Made by a program: the position numbers and the translations under genes
The notes under the pieces: generated by a model
Database searches by the model: none
The model's input: only the letters and a program-made list of their open reading frames with translations
Told to the model about the DNA's origin: nothing
Shown here: one piece after another, positions 42,296-52,440 of the stretch
Layout of the letters: each line of letters opens with the position of its first letter
How positions within the stretch are numbered: the stretch's first letter is position 1
Assembly (NCBI GenBank): GCA_017311185.1
Contig: JAESUZ010004793.1
Span: forward strand, 62,001-126,000
Length of the DNA stretch: 64,000 nucleotides
DNA from: Proteles cristata cristata
Taxonomy: Eukaryota > Chordata > Mammalia > Carnivora > Hyaenidae
Direction: 5' to 3'

Positions 42296-42530
42296 TGAAC
42301 CATTCAGCAAACAAGATTCTTTCAACAAATAAGACTTACTCTGGTTTTATTATGAGCCAGGATGTTTGGTGATGTTATCATGGACATGATAGGCAAGGTC
42401 TCTACTCTTATTCAATCCGTATTTTATTAGGAAACTGGAGGCAACGAGTAAAACACATTTATGAAGTGCTAGGCACAATGAGGGGAGTAAAATGGGGAAG
42501 TGGCGTAGAAGGCAGGAGAGTTATTTCCCT
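42296..42530 (-). mobile_element. Long LINE-2, segment 1 (3' end)
   Basis: ATTCAGCAAACAAGATTC..TTCAACAAATAAGAC, GAGCCAGGATGTTTGG, GACATGATAGGCAAGGTCTC and AAGTGCTAGGCACAATGAGG are antisense LINE-2 terminus. The element continues to 44.33 kb with two insertions in it. Confidence 0.72.
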
Positions 42531-42729
42531 AACATATGTTTTCAAATTTTGATTTTGCTCAGATATGGAATAGGACAGTGAGACAGACCAGAATATTTGA
42601 AGACATCACTGAGAAAAGCTCACTAACTTGAGGGCCATTTACTTCTATTATGTGGCACAGTGCATCTTTATCTTTGAAACTGGTTCAAATTGAGTTTTCT
42701 CTACTTGTGCCACAAGCACCCTGACCAAT

Positions 42730-42930
42730 GTGATGAAGTAAAGGGTTCTAGGTAGGCAGAGGACAGGGATGGCCTAAAGAAGACCTCTGATGTGGTGGCG
42801 CATGAGCTGGGGACTTACATGATAAGAAAAAGCCAGTCTTTTAAATTCTTGGGAACAAGGACTTCAAGCAAAGACATCCTCAAGTGCAAAGATCATAAAT
42901 TGGTAATGAGCTTGGTGTATTCAAAGACTT
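42730..42930 (-). mobile_element. Long LINE-2, segment 2
   Basis: AAGAAGACCTCTGATGTGGTGG, GAGCTGGGGACTTACATGATAAGAAAAAGCCAG, GGAACAAGGACTTCAAGC..AAGTGCAAAG, GAGCTTGGTGTATTCAAAG follow the antisense LINE-2 in order and stop exactly at the SINE target site. Confidence 0.78.
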
Positions 42931-43052
42931 GAGGGGCACCTGGGTGGTTCAGTCAGTTAAGCATCTGATTTCAATTCAGGTTATGATCTCATGGTTCATG
43001 AGTTTGAGCCCCACACTGGGCTTTCTGTTGTCAGCACGGGGCCCACTTGGGG

Positions 43053-43101
<49 letters not shown>

Positions 43102-43163
43102 CTCCCACCTCTCTTTTTCTCAAAAATAAATAAACATTAAAAATTTTTAAAAAAATAACAACA
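42931..43163 (+). mobile_element. CAN-SINE (subfamily B) inserted in LINE-2
   Basis: Full-length SINE GGGGCACCTGGGTGGTTCAG to CAAAAATAAATAAACATTAAA, with a 45-base CT run at about 43054-43097. Target-site duplication CAAAGACTT at 42922-42930 and 43164-43172 is LINE-2 sequence. Confidence 0.95.
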
Positions 43164-43261
43164 GCAAAGACTTAAAAGAAGGCCAGCATAAGACTTCCAT
43201 GCTGTATGGATCTATTTAAGATCCTAAAGATGAGGGCAGGCAATAAAATAAAGGGAGACAG
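43164..43261 (-). mobile_element. Long LINE-2, segment 3
   Basis: Resumes as AAAAGAAGGCCAGCATAAG, matching the antisense LINE-2 phrase that follows GAGCTTGGTGTGTTCAAGG. Confidence 0.6.
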
Positions 43262-43740
43262 GCCTACCAAAACCTCCTCCCAAAGATGGGGACACCTTAG
43301 TTCCCAGATCTTGTAAATGTTACCTTACATGGCAAAAAGGACTTTGTAGGCATGATTAAGTTAAGGATCTTGGGAGGGTAAGATTATCCTGGATTATCTA
43401 GGTGAACCCAAAGTAATCACAAAGGTCCCTTTAAAGGTCCTTGTAAGAAGTGGGAGAAATCGGATACAGAAAGGAAAGGCAGTGTGTCGACAGAAGCAGA
43501 GGATAAAAAGCTATGTGTTGTGGGGTCACGAGCCAAGGAACGAGATGTCTGGAAAAGCCAAGGAAACGCATTCTTTTGTAGAATCTCCAAAGGGAAGTAG
43601 CCATGTCAACACCTTGACTTTGGCTCAGTGAAATTCATTTCAGACTTCTGAGCTCTAGAACTATATGATAATAAATTTATGTTGTTTAAAGCCACTTAGT
43701 GTGTGATGATATGTTATAGCAACAATACAAAGCTAAGACA
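43262..43740 (+). mobile_element. MaLR-type LTR (MLT1-like) inserted in LINE-2
   Basis: Sense LTR, nearly complete: AATGTTACCTTACATGGCAAAAAGGACTTTG, ATGATTAAGTTAAGGATCTTGGGAGGG, AGATTATCCTGGATTATCTAGGTG, AATCACAAAGGTCC, GAGCCAAGGAACG, CCATGTCAACACCTTGAC, TATATGATAATAAATTTATGTTG, TTATAGCAACAATACAAAGC. No ORF. Confidence 0.93.
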
Positions 43741-44335
43741 AAGGCTTTGGTGGCCCTTGGCAAGGAGTCGAACCTATGTATAATGAAATCATTGGAGGGT
43801 TTTAAGCCAAGGGTATGAAAATTTGGCCCCTGCAGTGAGAGAATAGACTCTGATTACTGTTGCAGACGTCAAGATGAGAGGTGACCGTGGATGTGGATGT
43901 AGAAATGAAGGTTATAAAAAGTAGGGTAGCCAACCATTTGCATTTGCTAAGGATTGAGGGGGTTCCTAAGATACAGGGATTTCTATTCAAAATGGAGCTA
44001 CTCCTGCCAAACCATATAGGTTTGTCTGGGCCTGAAAGAATACCTGGAATGTGGGACTTTTGCTGTGAAACTTGGGAAAGTTCCAGGTGCCCCTGGATGG
44101 ATTAGTCACCCTGGTGAGAAATGAGGGGGATTGGAGTTACAGTCAGGAGACCAAGCCAACAGAACTTGCTTATTTGTTTAGGGTGAAAGGTAGAGGGTCC
44201 AGACGATCCTTAGATTTGGGCAGGAAGTTGGATGGATGGTGCCTTTATTTAAGGAGCCAAGGGAGATGGTGAGAGCACATGGTGGGTGGGGGGGGATGTT
44301 AGAAAGGCCAGTTGGGAACCAGCGTTGGGAGTTGA
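43741..44335 (-). mobile_element. Long LINE-2, segment 4
   Basis: GGCTTTGGTGGCCCTTGGCAAGGAG, AAATCATTGGAGGGTTTTAAGCCAAGGG, AGAATAGACTCTGATTACTG, CAAGATGAGAGGTGACCG and GGATGGATGGTGCCTTTATTTAAGG follow the antisense LINE-2 body. Coding capacity is lost. Confidence 0.75.
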
Positions 44336-45160
44336 GATGGGAGGGAAGAATGCTAACAACAGTAAAAATCACCATATTTGTACTTCACCATTTTGCTAAC
44401 CAAGAGCCTGTAAATTATTCCATCTAGAGGCTATTTTTTTCTTCATTTGAAAGAATTGTGACAACAGCTACATCCTTACAAATTGAGTTTGTCTTCTAAG
44501 GTGTTTGCTAAAGCTTTACAAGAGGCTTAATCAGTTTCACATGAATTAATGATGGCTTTCAAATGGGGGGGAGGGAGAATGAATTCCAAATAAATACTTA
44601 TTGCATAATTGAAGTTGCAAGAGTCCACAATGAATAAAATATATTAGTATTTACAATGCAGAAATGTGATGGCGACACTGTGGGGCAACATGGCTTTTTG
44701 ATAAGAACCCTGAACAGTGTTAAATTAGTAACAGGCTGAATACATTTCTTAATTATGTCACTGCTGTTGTGCTCAAGAATACCATTTGCAATAAATTGAG
44801 TCCCATTTGTATGCACACGACATGAGGAGAAAGTGCTGTATTTTGAAAATCCTAATGGACTCATGGGAACACAGGTTAATGTCAGCCACTGCCTTAAATT
44901 AGTCCTCGGTCTCAGAGCTTGCAATTGTATTAAGACTTATCATGTACTCTTTTCATCAAGGTAATAATTGCTATAGATTTACATATCCTCCCACGAGTGG
45001 AAACATGGAAACATGAATCCTTCAGGGCTTTTCAAAACGAGAAGTAGTTATAAGAGGTGAGTGGGCAGGAGATATCTCCTGTTTATACAAGTAACTTTTG
45101 CTTCTCAAAAAGACTGTAAAACAGGTAAAGGTGAAAATCACAAAAATGAGAGCCTTTCAT
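44336..45160. other. Repeat-free A/T-rich block
   Basis: About 800 bases without a recognised repeat, simple sequence or frame above 108 codons (44598-44924, minus, no domain). Candidate conserved non-coding element (see findings). Confidence 0.45.
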
Positions 45161-45164
45161 GTAG

Positions 45165-45669
45165 TGGATTGAAGAGTGGCACCAAAAAAAGGATCTGCTC
45201 AAGGCCTGATGCCCAGAACCTTGGAATTTGACCTTATTTAGAGAAAGTGTCTCTACAGACTCTCTTAAGTTAAAGATCTCAAGGAGTGGGTCCTAAATCC
45301 AAAGACGAGTGCCCTTAGAAGAGAAAGATTTGGGATTTGAAACACAGAGTGTAGACTAGAGGTTAGACTATGGAAGCACTGTCCACTGGAACACAAAATT
45401 GAGGCAGAAACACAGAGAAGGTGATGTCAAGATGGAGGCAGAGATAGAGCTGTGGGCCTACAGGGAACACCAAGGATTACCAGCAGCCACCGGAAGCTGG
45501 AGGAAAGGCATGGAACAGATTCTCCTCTAGAACTTCGAAAAGGGGTTCACCCTGCTGACACCTTGATTTCTGACTTCTGGTCTCCAGATCTGGGAGAGAG
45601 TAAATTTCTGTTGTTTTAAGCCACCAAGTTTGTGGTTGCGTGTATGGAAGCCCAAAGAAACTAATACAG
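45165..45669 (+). mobile_element. MaLR-type LTR (MLT1-like)
   Basis: Sense LTR: GTAGTGGATTGAAGAGTGGCACC, CCTTGGAATTTGACCTTATTTAGAG, TTCTCCTCTAGAACTTCG, TGCTGACACCTTGATTTCTGACTTCTGG, GTAAATTTCTGTTGTTTTAAGCCACCAAGTTTGTGG, AACTAATACAG. Near full length, non-coding. Confidence 0.92.
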
Positions 45670-45719
45670 TCCGTATCTCTATCAGCTAGAGTCAAATAGG
45701 ATTGACATCTATCTCAGAG

Positions 45720-45866
45720 AGATGTGGTACGTGAGGTAGGAACTGTTAAGAGTCTTGTTTTATGGATGAGGAAAGTGAGGCACAGAGAAATTAAGCAATT
45801 TGCTGAAGTGAACTAGCTAGTAAGTGGTGGTGCTGGGATTTGACCCCGGGGTAGGTTCTAGAACTG
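45720..45866 (-). mobile_element. MIR SINE, first part (split)
   Basis: GAGGTAGGAACTGTTAAGAG, TTTATGGATGAGGAAAGTGAGGCACAGAGAAATTAAGCAATTTGC, AACTAGCTAGTAAGTGGTGGTGCTGGGATTTGACCCC. It is interrupted by a MITE and resumes at 46068. Confidence 0.9.
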
Positions 45867-46065
45867 TGCTTTCCAATATGGTAGCCCCTGGTCACCTGTG
45901 GCCATTTAAGTTTGAATTTAAACTAAATTTAAATCAAATTTAAAAATTTAGCTCCTCCTGAGCAAGGGCTCAGAATCCACATGTGGCTTGTGACCACTGT
46001 GTTAGTCAGTAAGGATTATAGAACATTTCCACCAATGCCAAAAATTTCTATTCAGTAGTACTTCC
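45867..46065. mobile_element. Ancient hAT-like MITE, family Y
   Basis: Near-complete copy: CTGTGCTTTCCAATATGGTAGCCCC, TGTGGCCATTTAAGTTTGAATTTAAACTAAATTTAAATC, CCACATGTGGCTTGTGACC, GGATTATAGAACATTTCCACC..AATTTCTATTCAGTAG. TTCTAGAA (left) and TTCCATAG (right) at the borders could be a decayed 8 bp target duplication. Confidence 0.82.
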
Positions 46066-46067
46066 AT

Positions 46068-46106
46068 AGACTCTGTGAGCCTACACACCACACTATACTG
46101 CCTTAT
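46068..46106 (-). mobile_element. MIR SINE, second part (split)
   Basis: GACTCTGTGAGCC and ACACCACACTATACTGCC finish the reverse MIR head (usual CTTAACCACTACACTATACTGCC). Confidence 0.8.
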
Positions 46107-46109
46107 TGG

Positions 46110-46530
46110 GTACTGTGTGTAGAGCATTTCTCACAGTATCTAGCACAGAGTGAGATTTCTGTAAAGCATAGTTATTATCTTTCTAGATTTTTTTTTTCAG
46201 CGTGTGCTTGTGTGTCTATACTCACTTCTGTGTGTGTGTATGTGTTTATGGGGGATGGAATAACTGTATTCACAGGTCTGAGTTTTGTGTGGTAAAGGGT
46301 GTACTGTGCATACATGCAGTTCTATTTCCTACCTTTTCTCCATAAATAGTATATTGTCAGGCCTTCTGGTGGATATTTTAATTCTTTGAAACAGTCTCTA
46401 CGCTTTTCTTGACACTGGAGTCCTCTAGGCAGTCTGAAATCTCTTTCTTAGAAGAAACAGTGGCTGGTTATCAGAAAGTACTGGAACCTAGAATGAAAAT
46501 AAACATAAACAGGGTTCTCCAATGTATTGT
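46110..46530. other. Unassigned sequence with TG-rich patch
   Basis: No recognised gene. 46201-46250 is TG-rich. Confidence 0.45.
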
Positions 46531-46534
46531 GACC

Positions 46535-46850
46535 ATGTGTGGTGATGGCTAATTGTGACTTTGTGTAATAATTGCCGTTCTGTGTGATAATGGAATACTC
46601 TGTGTAATAATCTCAGTGTACTAAAGGACTGTCTGCTTAAGAGTTGACTCAGTGTAACAACTGATGTGTAATAAATAATTCCATGTAATAGTTGTTTCTT
46701 GCACACCGACCATTTCTTTGTGCCATAATAGACTATGCATAAAGATTGAGTATCAGTGTAATAAGTCTCTCTCTGCATCATAATTGACTCCCTGTAATAA
46801 CTGACTTTCTACGTAATAATGAGCTCCGTGTGTAATAGTGGACTCTGACC
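46535..46850. repeat. Degenerate minisatellite, ~17 units of ~18 bp
   Basis: A unit close to TGTGTAATAATTGACTCT recurs with 12-21 base spacing across 315 bases. Clear units include TGTGTAATAATTGCCGTTC, TGTGTGATAATGGAATACTC, TGTGTAATAATCTCAG, TGTAATAACTGACTTTC, TACGTAATAATGAGCTCCG and TGTGTAATAGTGGACTCTG. No two adjacent units are identical, so it is old. A 97-codon minus-strand frame through it is the repeat translated. Confidence 0.85.
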
Positions 46851-46869
46851 ATAGGCACAAACCTGCAGA

Positions 46870-47205
46870 TGCCTGGATTAGTAGAAATTACAGTGACAGG
46901 CCATTTCCGGTTCCAGGTGTTAGAAAATCAACTCAAAGTATTTTAAGATGGGAGGAGGAGGAGGAAGAAGAAGAAAAGTGGGAGGAAATCATTAACTCAC
47001 CTACCTGGGAAGTCCAGAAGCTAACTAGCCTCAAGCCTGATTGAACCCATGGGTTCACATGAAGAATCCATTGGGGTCTCTTTCCATCTCCAGGATCTTG
47101 GTTTACTTCTCAGATGAGTTCATTCTCCGCATGGCTGGAGGGTGCTCCCAGCAACTCAGTCTTCCATGGTACTTAGAGTGCCTGTGTCCAGGGAATACAA
47201 GAAAG
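46870..47205 (-). mobile_element. Ancient LTR-like repeat, family X
   Basis: Antisense: AAATCATTAACTCACCTACCTGGGAAGTCCAGAAGC, GCCTCAAGCCTGATTG, TTCACATGAAGAATCC, CTCTTTCCATCTCCAGG, GATGAGTTCATTCTCCGC follow the family order known from the 26.35 kb copy. A GAGGAGGAAGAAGAAG patch at 46953-46975 is simple repeat. Confidence 0.65.
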
Positions 47206-47690
47206 TAACTGTTTACTCCCTGCATCTATTTCCTCAAAGAACCACCTCACACCTGGGATGGTAGAAATGGTAGAAATGGGCACCTTGATTGACAGATACC
47301 TCATTATCACAGAGGGTGGGGAGTAGTTCACAAAATGAATGGATGGGGGCAGAACAAACAAGTAACAGATGTCTCCCTTGTTCAGAGCCTGTGAGCTACA
47401 GCCTCCCAAGGATGGGTGTGCACTCAGTGGATTTATTCCGGCACGTTCCTTAGTCTTTATGAACCAGCCATCAACTCTTTTTAGAGTAGGTGACTAATAT
47501 CTGACTATATCTGACTAGTTTTCAAGTAAGCATAAATGTTCTTGTAAAAAATAGAATGCAGAGTCATTTAAAACATCAGACTTATAGTAATGCTATATCT
47601 TGATGAATTTTCTCAACAGCCACTAAATATATAGCTACCTCCCGTAGTGCTCCATAATATATTTCTCTTTAAAAAATATTCAGACTACCT
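47206..47690. other. Unassigned sequence
   Basis: No recognised gene. GGTAGAAATGGTAGAAAT at about 47260 is a short 11-base duplication. Confidence 0.45.
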
Positions 47691-47693
47691 TCA

Positions 47694-47830
47694 GCAAAGG
47701 TTTTTAACCTATTTTGTGTCATGGATCCTTTTGGTGGTCTAGCAAAAACTATAGACTTCTTCTGAGAGTAATGTCTTTAAACACATAAAATAAAGCACAT
47801 AGGAGTAAAAAAAAGATTCTTATGAAATAC
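47694..47830. mobile_element. Ancient repeat (GGTTCTTAACC type), fragment
   Basis: AAAGGTTTTTAACCTATTTTGTGTCATGGATCC, TTTTGGTGGTCTAGC, TCTGAGAGTAATGTCTTTAAACACATAAAATAAAGCACATAGG match an old mammalian element I recall but cannot name. Confidence 0.65.
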
Positions 47831-48057
47831 CTACAAAGCATGGAAATACACAGTTTTTAAACTATATATATTTGGCCTTTTCACTGAATGAGGTTTTTCC
47901 AGTGAAAGTTTTCCAAACGTGGATGCAAATTTGGAATTATTGCCTTAAACGAGATTGCCTTAAAGTTGCCGAGATTGGTACCAAGAAAATGAGGCTCAAA
48001 GACAAATTTCTTGACTGTCTTTATGTCCCGCCTCCTCCTTTTTGTCTGGGTAATTCT

Positions 48058-48385
48058 TAGTTAATCCTTCAAATCATAGTGCACACATTGCTTCTTTGGG
48101 AAAATCTTCTAACTTTTCTGACTAAGGTCTATGTCCCTTTTGTCTAGGTTTCCATAGTAACCTCTTATATTGCTATGAGCCCCTGCCTCCGCCTACTCAC
48201 CTACTATACATGCATAAACATATGTCTCAGTTATCAAATAGTGTGGCTATTTGAACAGTCCGTCTTCTCTCCAAGAATCTCAGTGCCAGGAGAACAGGGC
48301 TGAAGCTGGTTTTCTCTCTGGTCCCTTGCATAGTACCTGAGACCTAACCTGAGCTCACTAAAATTTGCTATGTGGATTCCTAAGT
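48058..48385 (+). mobile_element. LINE-2 3' region
   Basis: Sense LINE-2: TTAATCCTTCAAATCATAGTGCAC, CCTTTTGTCTAGGTTTCC, CTCCAAGAATCTCAGTGCCAGGAGAACAGGGC, GGTCCCTTGCATAGTACCTGAG follow the family order to shortly before the 3' terminus. Confidence 0.65.
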
Positions 48386-48745
48386 GTGTAGACACCAAAG
48401 AGTCATCTCAGGGTCAAATCTGATTTTCTTCTCACAACATACAAAGTTAGAAGACAAAGTGCGCAAATTCTGGTGATCTCCACGAAATAGGTGCTAAAAG
48501 GTAGGGGGTGACAACATCTTTCCAGTTCATACGCGATTTTCGTTTGTTTTAAAAATTCATTCGGAAGAAAGAATTGGAAATAATCAGAAGTGAAGGGAAA
48601 GGATAGTCAGAAAAGGCTTGATTGATAGAGAAATTTGACACCATTGTCTAATTTAGAACAAAACTTACAGTCAAAATGTTGAGACAAATGTAACATCCAT
48701 CCAAAAAAATAACTATTTCTGGAATTGTCAATGGAATAGGTCAGT
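48386..48745. other. Unassigned sequence
   Basis: No recognised repeat or gene. Confidence 0.5.
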
Positions 48746-48749
48746 AGCT

Positions 48750-49255
48750 TACCGGTGGACACACCTGTTCACAAACCCACTCCCACTGGTGCTGGGTATC
48801 TCACCTGCACTTCCTGCAGACCTTCTCTTCCTCCTGGGGCAGTGGCTCTTTCTGATGGGGAATCCACTCCATGGAATTACTACGGACCCTGCCTGCCCAT
48901 CCATCACATCCAAGGGCTCCTCTCATCACTCACAGTCATTCTGAGATGGACATGTGACCTGAACTGAGCCAGTCAGAGTCTTCCCAGTGACTGCTCTGCT
49001 AAGGAGGAAGTTCCTCTCAGGGTGATGGATGGGCTAAGCTCTAGCCAGAGCTAGAGGAGAGGAGAGGCTGGTGTGTGTGTGTGATACCTGCTAGTGGGTG
49101 GTCACACTCATGCCTGACTGCATTCTCTAGGCCTTTGGCCCAGAATCAGAAACATCCTGGGGTGTTTGGGTTATCTGAGCCAATCACTTCCTTTTTTTCT
49201 TTTCTTTCGTTTTGCTGGAGTTGGCTTTCTGTCACTTGAAACTCCTGAAACATCT
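48750..49255 (+). mobile_element. Ancient LTR-like repeat, family X
   Basis: Sense copy, about 500 bases: GGACATGTGACCTGAACTGAGCCAGTCAGAGTCTTCCC early, ending CTGGAGTTGGCTTTCTGTCACTTGAAACTCCTGAAAC. This is the best-preserved copy here. Confidence 0.7.
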
Positions 49256-49259
49256 GTAG

Positions 49260-50940
49260 TTTATTTCACGTTAATGTGGCTTTAAAACATTTCTTGGACT
49301 GGGTAAGTAGTGTTTTACAATTGCTTAGGCCAACAGCACAGTTTCGTAGGCCTATCCATGACGGATCTAAAATGAGCTATTACATAGTTTCTCCTCCATT
49401 TTAGATTTTCATCTGATTCTGATACAGTTGTTGAGTGGCCCATAAAACAGGATAACCAGACACTGCCATCAAAAGGCATCCTGAAGCATGTTTAAAAAAA
49501 AAAAAAAAAAAGCTTTGGAAGACAGTGGGACATTTTTCATGTCTCGGGCAGCTCTGTTATGATGCATTTGGACATTTCTGATAAAATTATGAGGCATAAA
49601 AAGTTTGAATCATTGAAGATTAATTTTCCTACATAAATATATAGATCATAGTCAAATTCTATATGACTGGTTTTGCCCAGAAGCAAAAAATATTTGCAGT
49701 GTAATTTCATAGCGGTATAGAATGGTGATGAGAGGGGCACTGAAAAAGGCTTTGGTGGATTATAAGTGTCAGGTTAACACTCACAACCTGATGAATCGAG
49801 CAGAAACTGCTGTTAAAATGTAGGGCTTTGTTGTTTTAAAGTTTAAAAAAAAAGTTGGAAGCTGGTACAGAAGTAAAATTAAAGTAAAAGAAAATAAATA
49901 ATCCATATATCTTCTGTTCTGTTTAAATATTAAAGTGTCAGCTGCAATTTTGAAATGACACCAAAAAGCTTGCTGGGCTGAAAAAAAAAGTGCTTCATTT
50001 GTTGGATTTCTCTGCTGTCTGAACTGTAATTTCATCTAAGGATGATTTTCTGGGGTGAGGGGCTGGAGCTGTATGGTCTGTTACAGGCTGAGAGGCGAGC
50101 TTGACATGTGTGGGCTGGTTTTTATTTCCTCTGGTTCCTCTCTGGTTCTATAGCCTCTTCGCGGAACCTACTGTTGGGTGCCCAGTGAAGTGCAGTCTCT
50201 CATTCTTACTGGAATTGCTGGTGCAGTGTTTGTTTGGGCTAACTGGCCATCTCATTCTTCATGGAATTCTCGAGGGTCAAGAAGCAAGGGGCTTATATAC
50301 TTCCTCTCACCTGGAGCCATCATGGTTTCCAGCTATGGGCACTCAGTCTCTTGGGATGTAAAGTCTTGCACACACAGATGGCTGTTTGTTTCTGAATATT
50401 CGCATCTACATTGGTATCAACCCAGGAGCTTCAAGAACTGGAAATGACATGTGAGGCCTCCTGGCATGGTGTTATCTGGCTCTGCTCTCTCCCTGTGCAG
50501 AGTCAGCAGCCTTGTGGAGGAAGCCATGATGAAAGGATGTTTTTCTTGGAAGGTAGACCCAGAAGAGGGTTTCAAGAGTCACAGGGCTTTGGTAGAGAAG
50601 GAAGAAAGGGGAGCTCGCATGATCAACCTAGAGTGCATAGGGGTGGTCAAGAAACCAAACTACATGGAGTCTGAAGGTAGATATATAAGGGTGGGACTCA
50701 GGGTGGAGAATTTGGAGAAGGGTTAAGATAAGGCTGGAGCAAGGAGATGTCAGAAACAAACGAGGGCGGTAGTAAGTGATCACCAGAAATGGCTTTGTGG
50801 TTTCTGTAAGGAGACTTGTTTTTCGGCTCCCTTCCCTTTGTTAAAGGAACTTTCCATCTTATAAGCTTTGTGGGGAGGGAAGTAGAGTCTACCTCTCACA
50901 ACAGAACATAAAAATCTCAGAAGCCTCATTGTCCCAAACT
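49260..50940. other. Unassigned stretch, A runs and uncalled ORFs
   Basis: About 1.7 kb with no confident repeat. An A run of 17 is at 49494-49511. Four overlapping plus-strand frames of 86-91 codons between 50101 and 50726 have no known domain; they do not join into one frame. Confidence 0.4.
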
Positions 50941-50954
50941 TGTCTTCTGCTAGA

Positions 50955-51168
50955 ACGTTTCTCAGCCTTAGCACTGTTGACATTTCAGACCAGTCATCCT
51001 GTGTGTCATAGAATGTTTAGCAACATCCTTGGTTCTGGGATGGAAGAGATGCCGGCAGAACTCTCCGCCCCCCACCCCCCTTGTGACAACCAAAACAGCC
51101 TCCAGGCATCGCCAAAAGTCCTCTGGAGGCAAACGCACTGCAGTGGGGAACCACTGGTCCAGAGTGTG
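50955..51168. mobile_element. Ancient hAT-like MITE, family Z
   Basis: Reverse of family Z: TTTCTCAGCCTTAGCACTGTTGACATTTCAGACC, AGAATGTTTAGCAACATCC, TTGTGACAACCAAAACAGCCTCCAGGCATCGCC, TGGGGAACCACTGG. Nearly complete. Confidence 0.82.
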
Positions 51169-51279
51169 GTCCAAGATCTAGACTCAGCCAGTTGGATGCA
51201 CGTTCACCAGAACTGTGGGATCTTGGAAGTCTACAAAACCCCTACTCCTAGTAACAGAGGCACCCCCATCAGAACCAGC

Positions 51280-51575
51280 AGGACCCAGTTCTGAAATTAT
51301 AACAAACTACAGGAAGTTTTGCACGGAGATCCGGCAGTGCCCCGGGATGAGTGATGCAGGTGCAAATTCAGTGTCAGTGATGCCATCCAGCTAGCTCTGG
51401 ACCATGATTTTGGCTGGGATGCAGGCTGCCATCTTCCCCATCTTTTAAGCCTGGCCCTTCATCTTTTCTGGTGACCTTGTGAGCAACCCAAATATTGTCT
51501 TTTAATAAATCCCCTTTGTGCTTAAGTGAGCCGTGGCCCATTTCTCTTGTTTATACTAAGAACATAGCTAACAGA
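51280..51575 (+). mobile_element. Possible LTR-like repeat end
   Basis: AATAAATCCCCTTTGTGCTTAAGTGAGCCGTGGCCCATTTCTC and a closing CATAGCTAACAGATA resemble the 3' end of family X or a related LTR. The body is not recognised. Confidence 0.45.
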
Positions 51576-52060
51576 TAAACTTTTCTAGAAAACAGTGAGG
51601 CCAGAGGATGGTTGGTTCAGAGGTCGTGATGGACTGAGAGTCACCTAGCTGGATTCAGATCTAAGGTCCCGATTTTCTCTTAGGCTCCCCTCTATCTCAC
51701 AGGTGTCTCTGACCCTTCAGAAAATATACAACAAAAATAGTGCCTACTCTCTCTTTGCAGAAAGTGTGAGTGTTTGAGGGTGCATTCGGAGGCTGCCTTC
51801 TCTCATTTACATGTAATAGCCAGTGGGTTTGGACATTTAATTAACCACCTCCCATTTTCTGTCTTCTCATTACAAAATGCAGACAGGGCTTCTGGTATTA
51901 AAGATAATGTATAGGAAAGCGGTGGAATGATCCTCTGTTGTTTTTGCCAGCTCAATGTCCATTTCCCTTTTGATTGTTTTTTTGTTTTATCATGCCAGTT
52001 TTTTCCCCTTAAGGAAATCACCTTGGTGTATGTGGTTTCAGTGAAGGGGATTCAAGAGTA
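51576..52060. other. Unassigned sequence
   Basis: No recognised repeat or gene. Confidence 0.5.
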
Positions 52061-52064
52061 AGAA

Positions 52065-52440
52065 CTTGACCCAAGCCTGCCAGTGAGCATTTTCTGTATC
52101 CTTGAACCACCATGACAGTTGAGTTGTGATGACCTCACAATTCAGGTTTGTCTAATCAGAGTCAATGTGTGGATGTTTGCTGACGTGAGCAGGAAGATGG
52201 GTTTCCTATTTGCATGACATTTTCTGAGAGCTATAAATGTAAGCCTGGAGCCACTGGCCCTCACCTTGCCCCTGGGAGGAGGCAGCAACCTACGGATGAA
52301 GAGGAAAAGAAAAGTGCAGCAGAGACGAGAGTGAAACACATTCTAGATAGCAGCATGTGAGCCCCTGGATCTTCCTATACCTGAAGCAGATTCTAGCTGT
52401 GAAGTTCCCGATACATCCCGTCCTTGCTTAGGTCAATTTG
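52065..52440 (+). mobile_element. Ancient LTR-like repeat, family X
   Basis: AGCTATAAATGTAAGCCTGGAGCCACTGG, GAGGAAAAGAAAAGTGCAGCAGAGACGAGAG, TGAGCCCCTGGATCTTCCTATACCTGAAGC match the sense middle of the family. Confidence 0.6.

Noticed and set aside
43262..45669. Two same-strand MLT1 LTRs as ends of one provirus
   Set aside because: The sequence between them is LINE-2 and unassigned DNA, not MaLR internal sequence, and the two LTRs differ strongly.
50101..50726. Cluster of four overlapping 86-91 codon frames on the plus strand
   Set aside because: Different phases, no join, and no known protein similarity that I can recognise.
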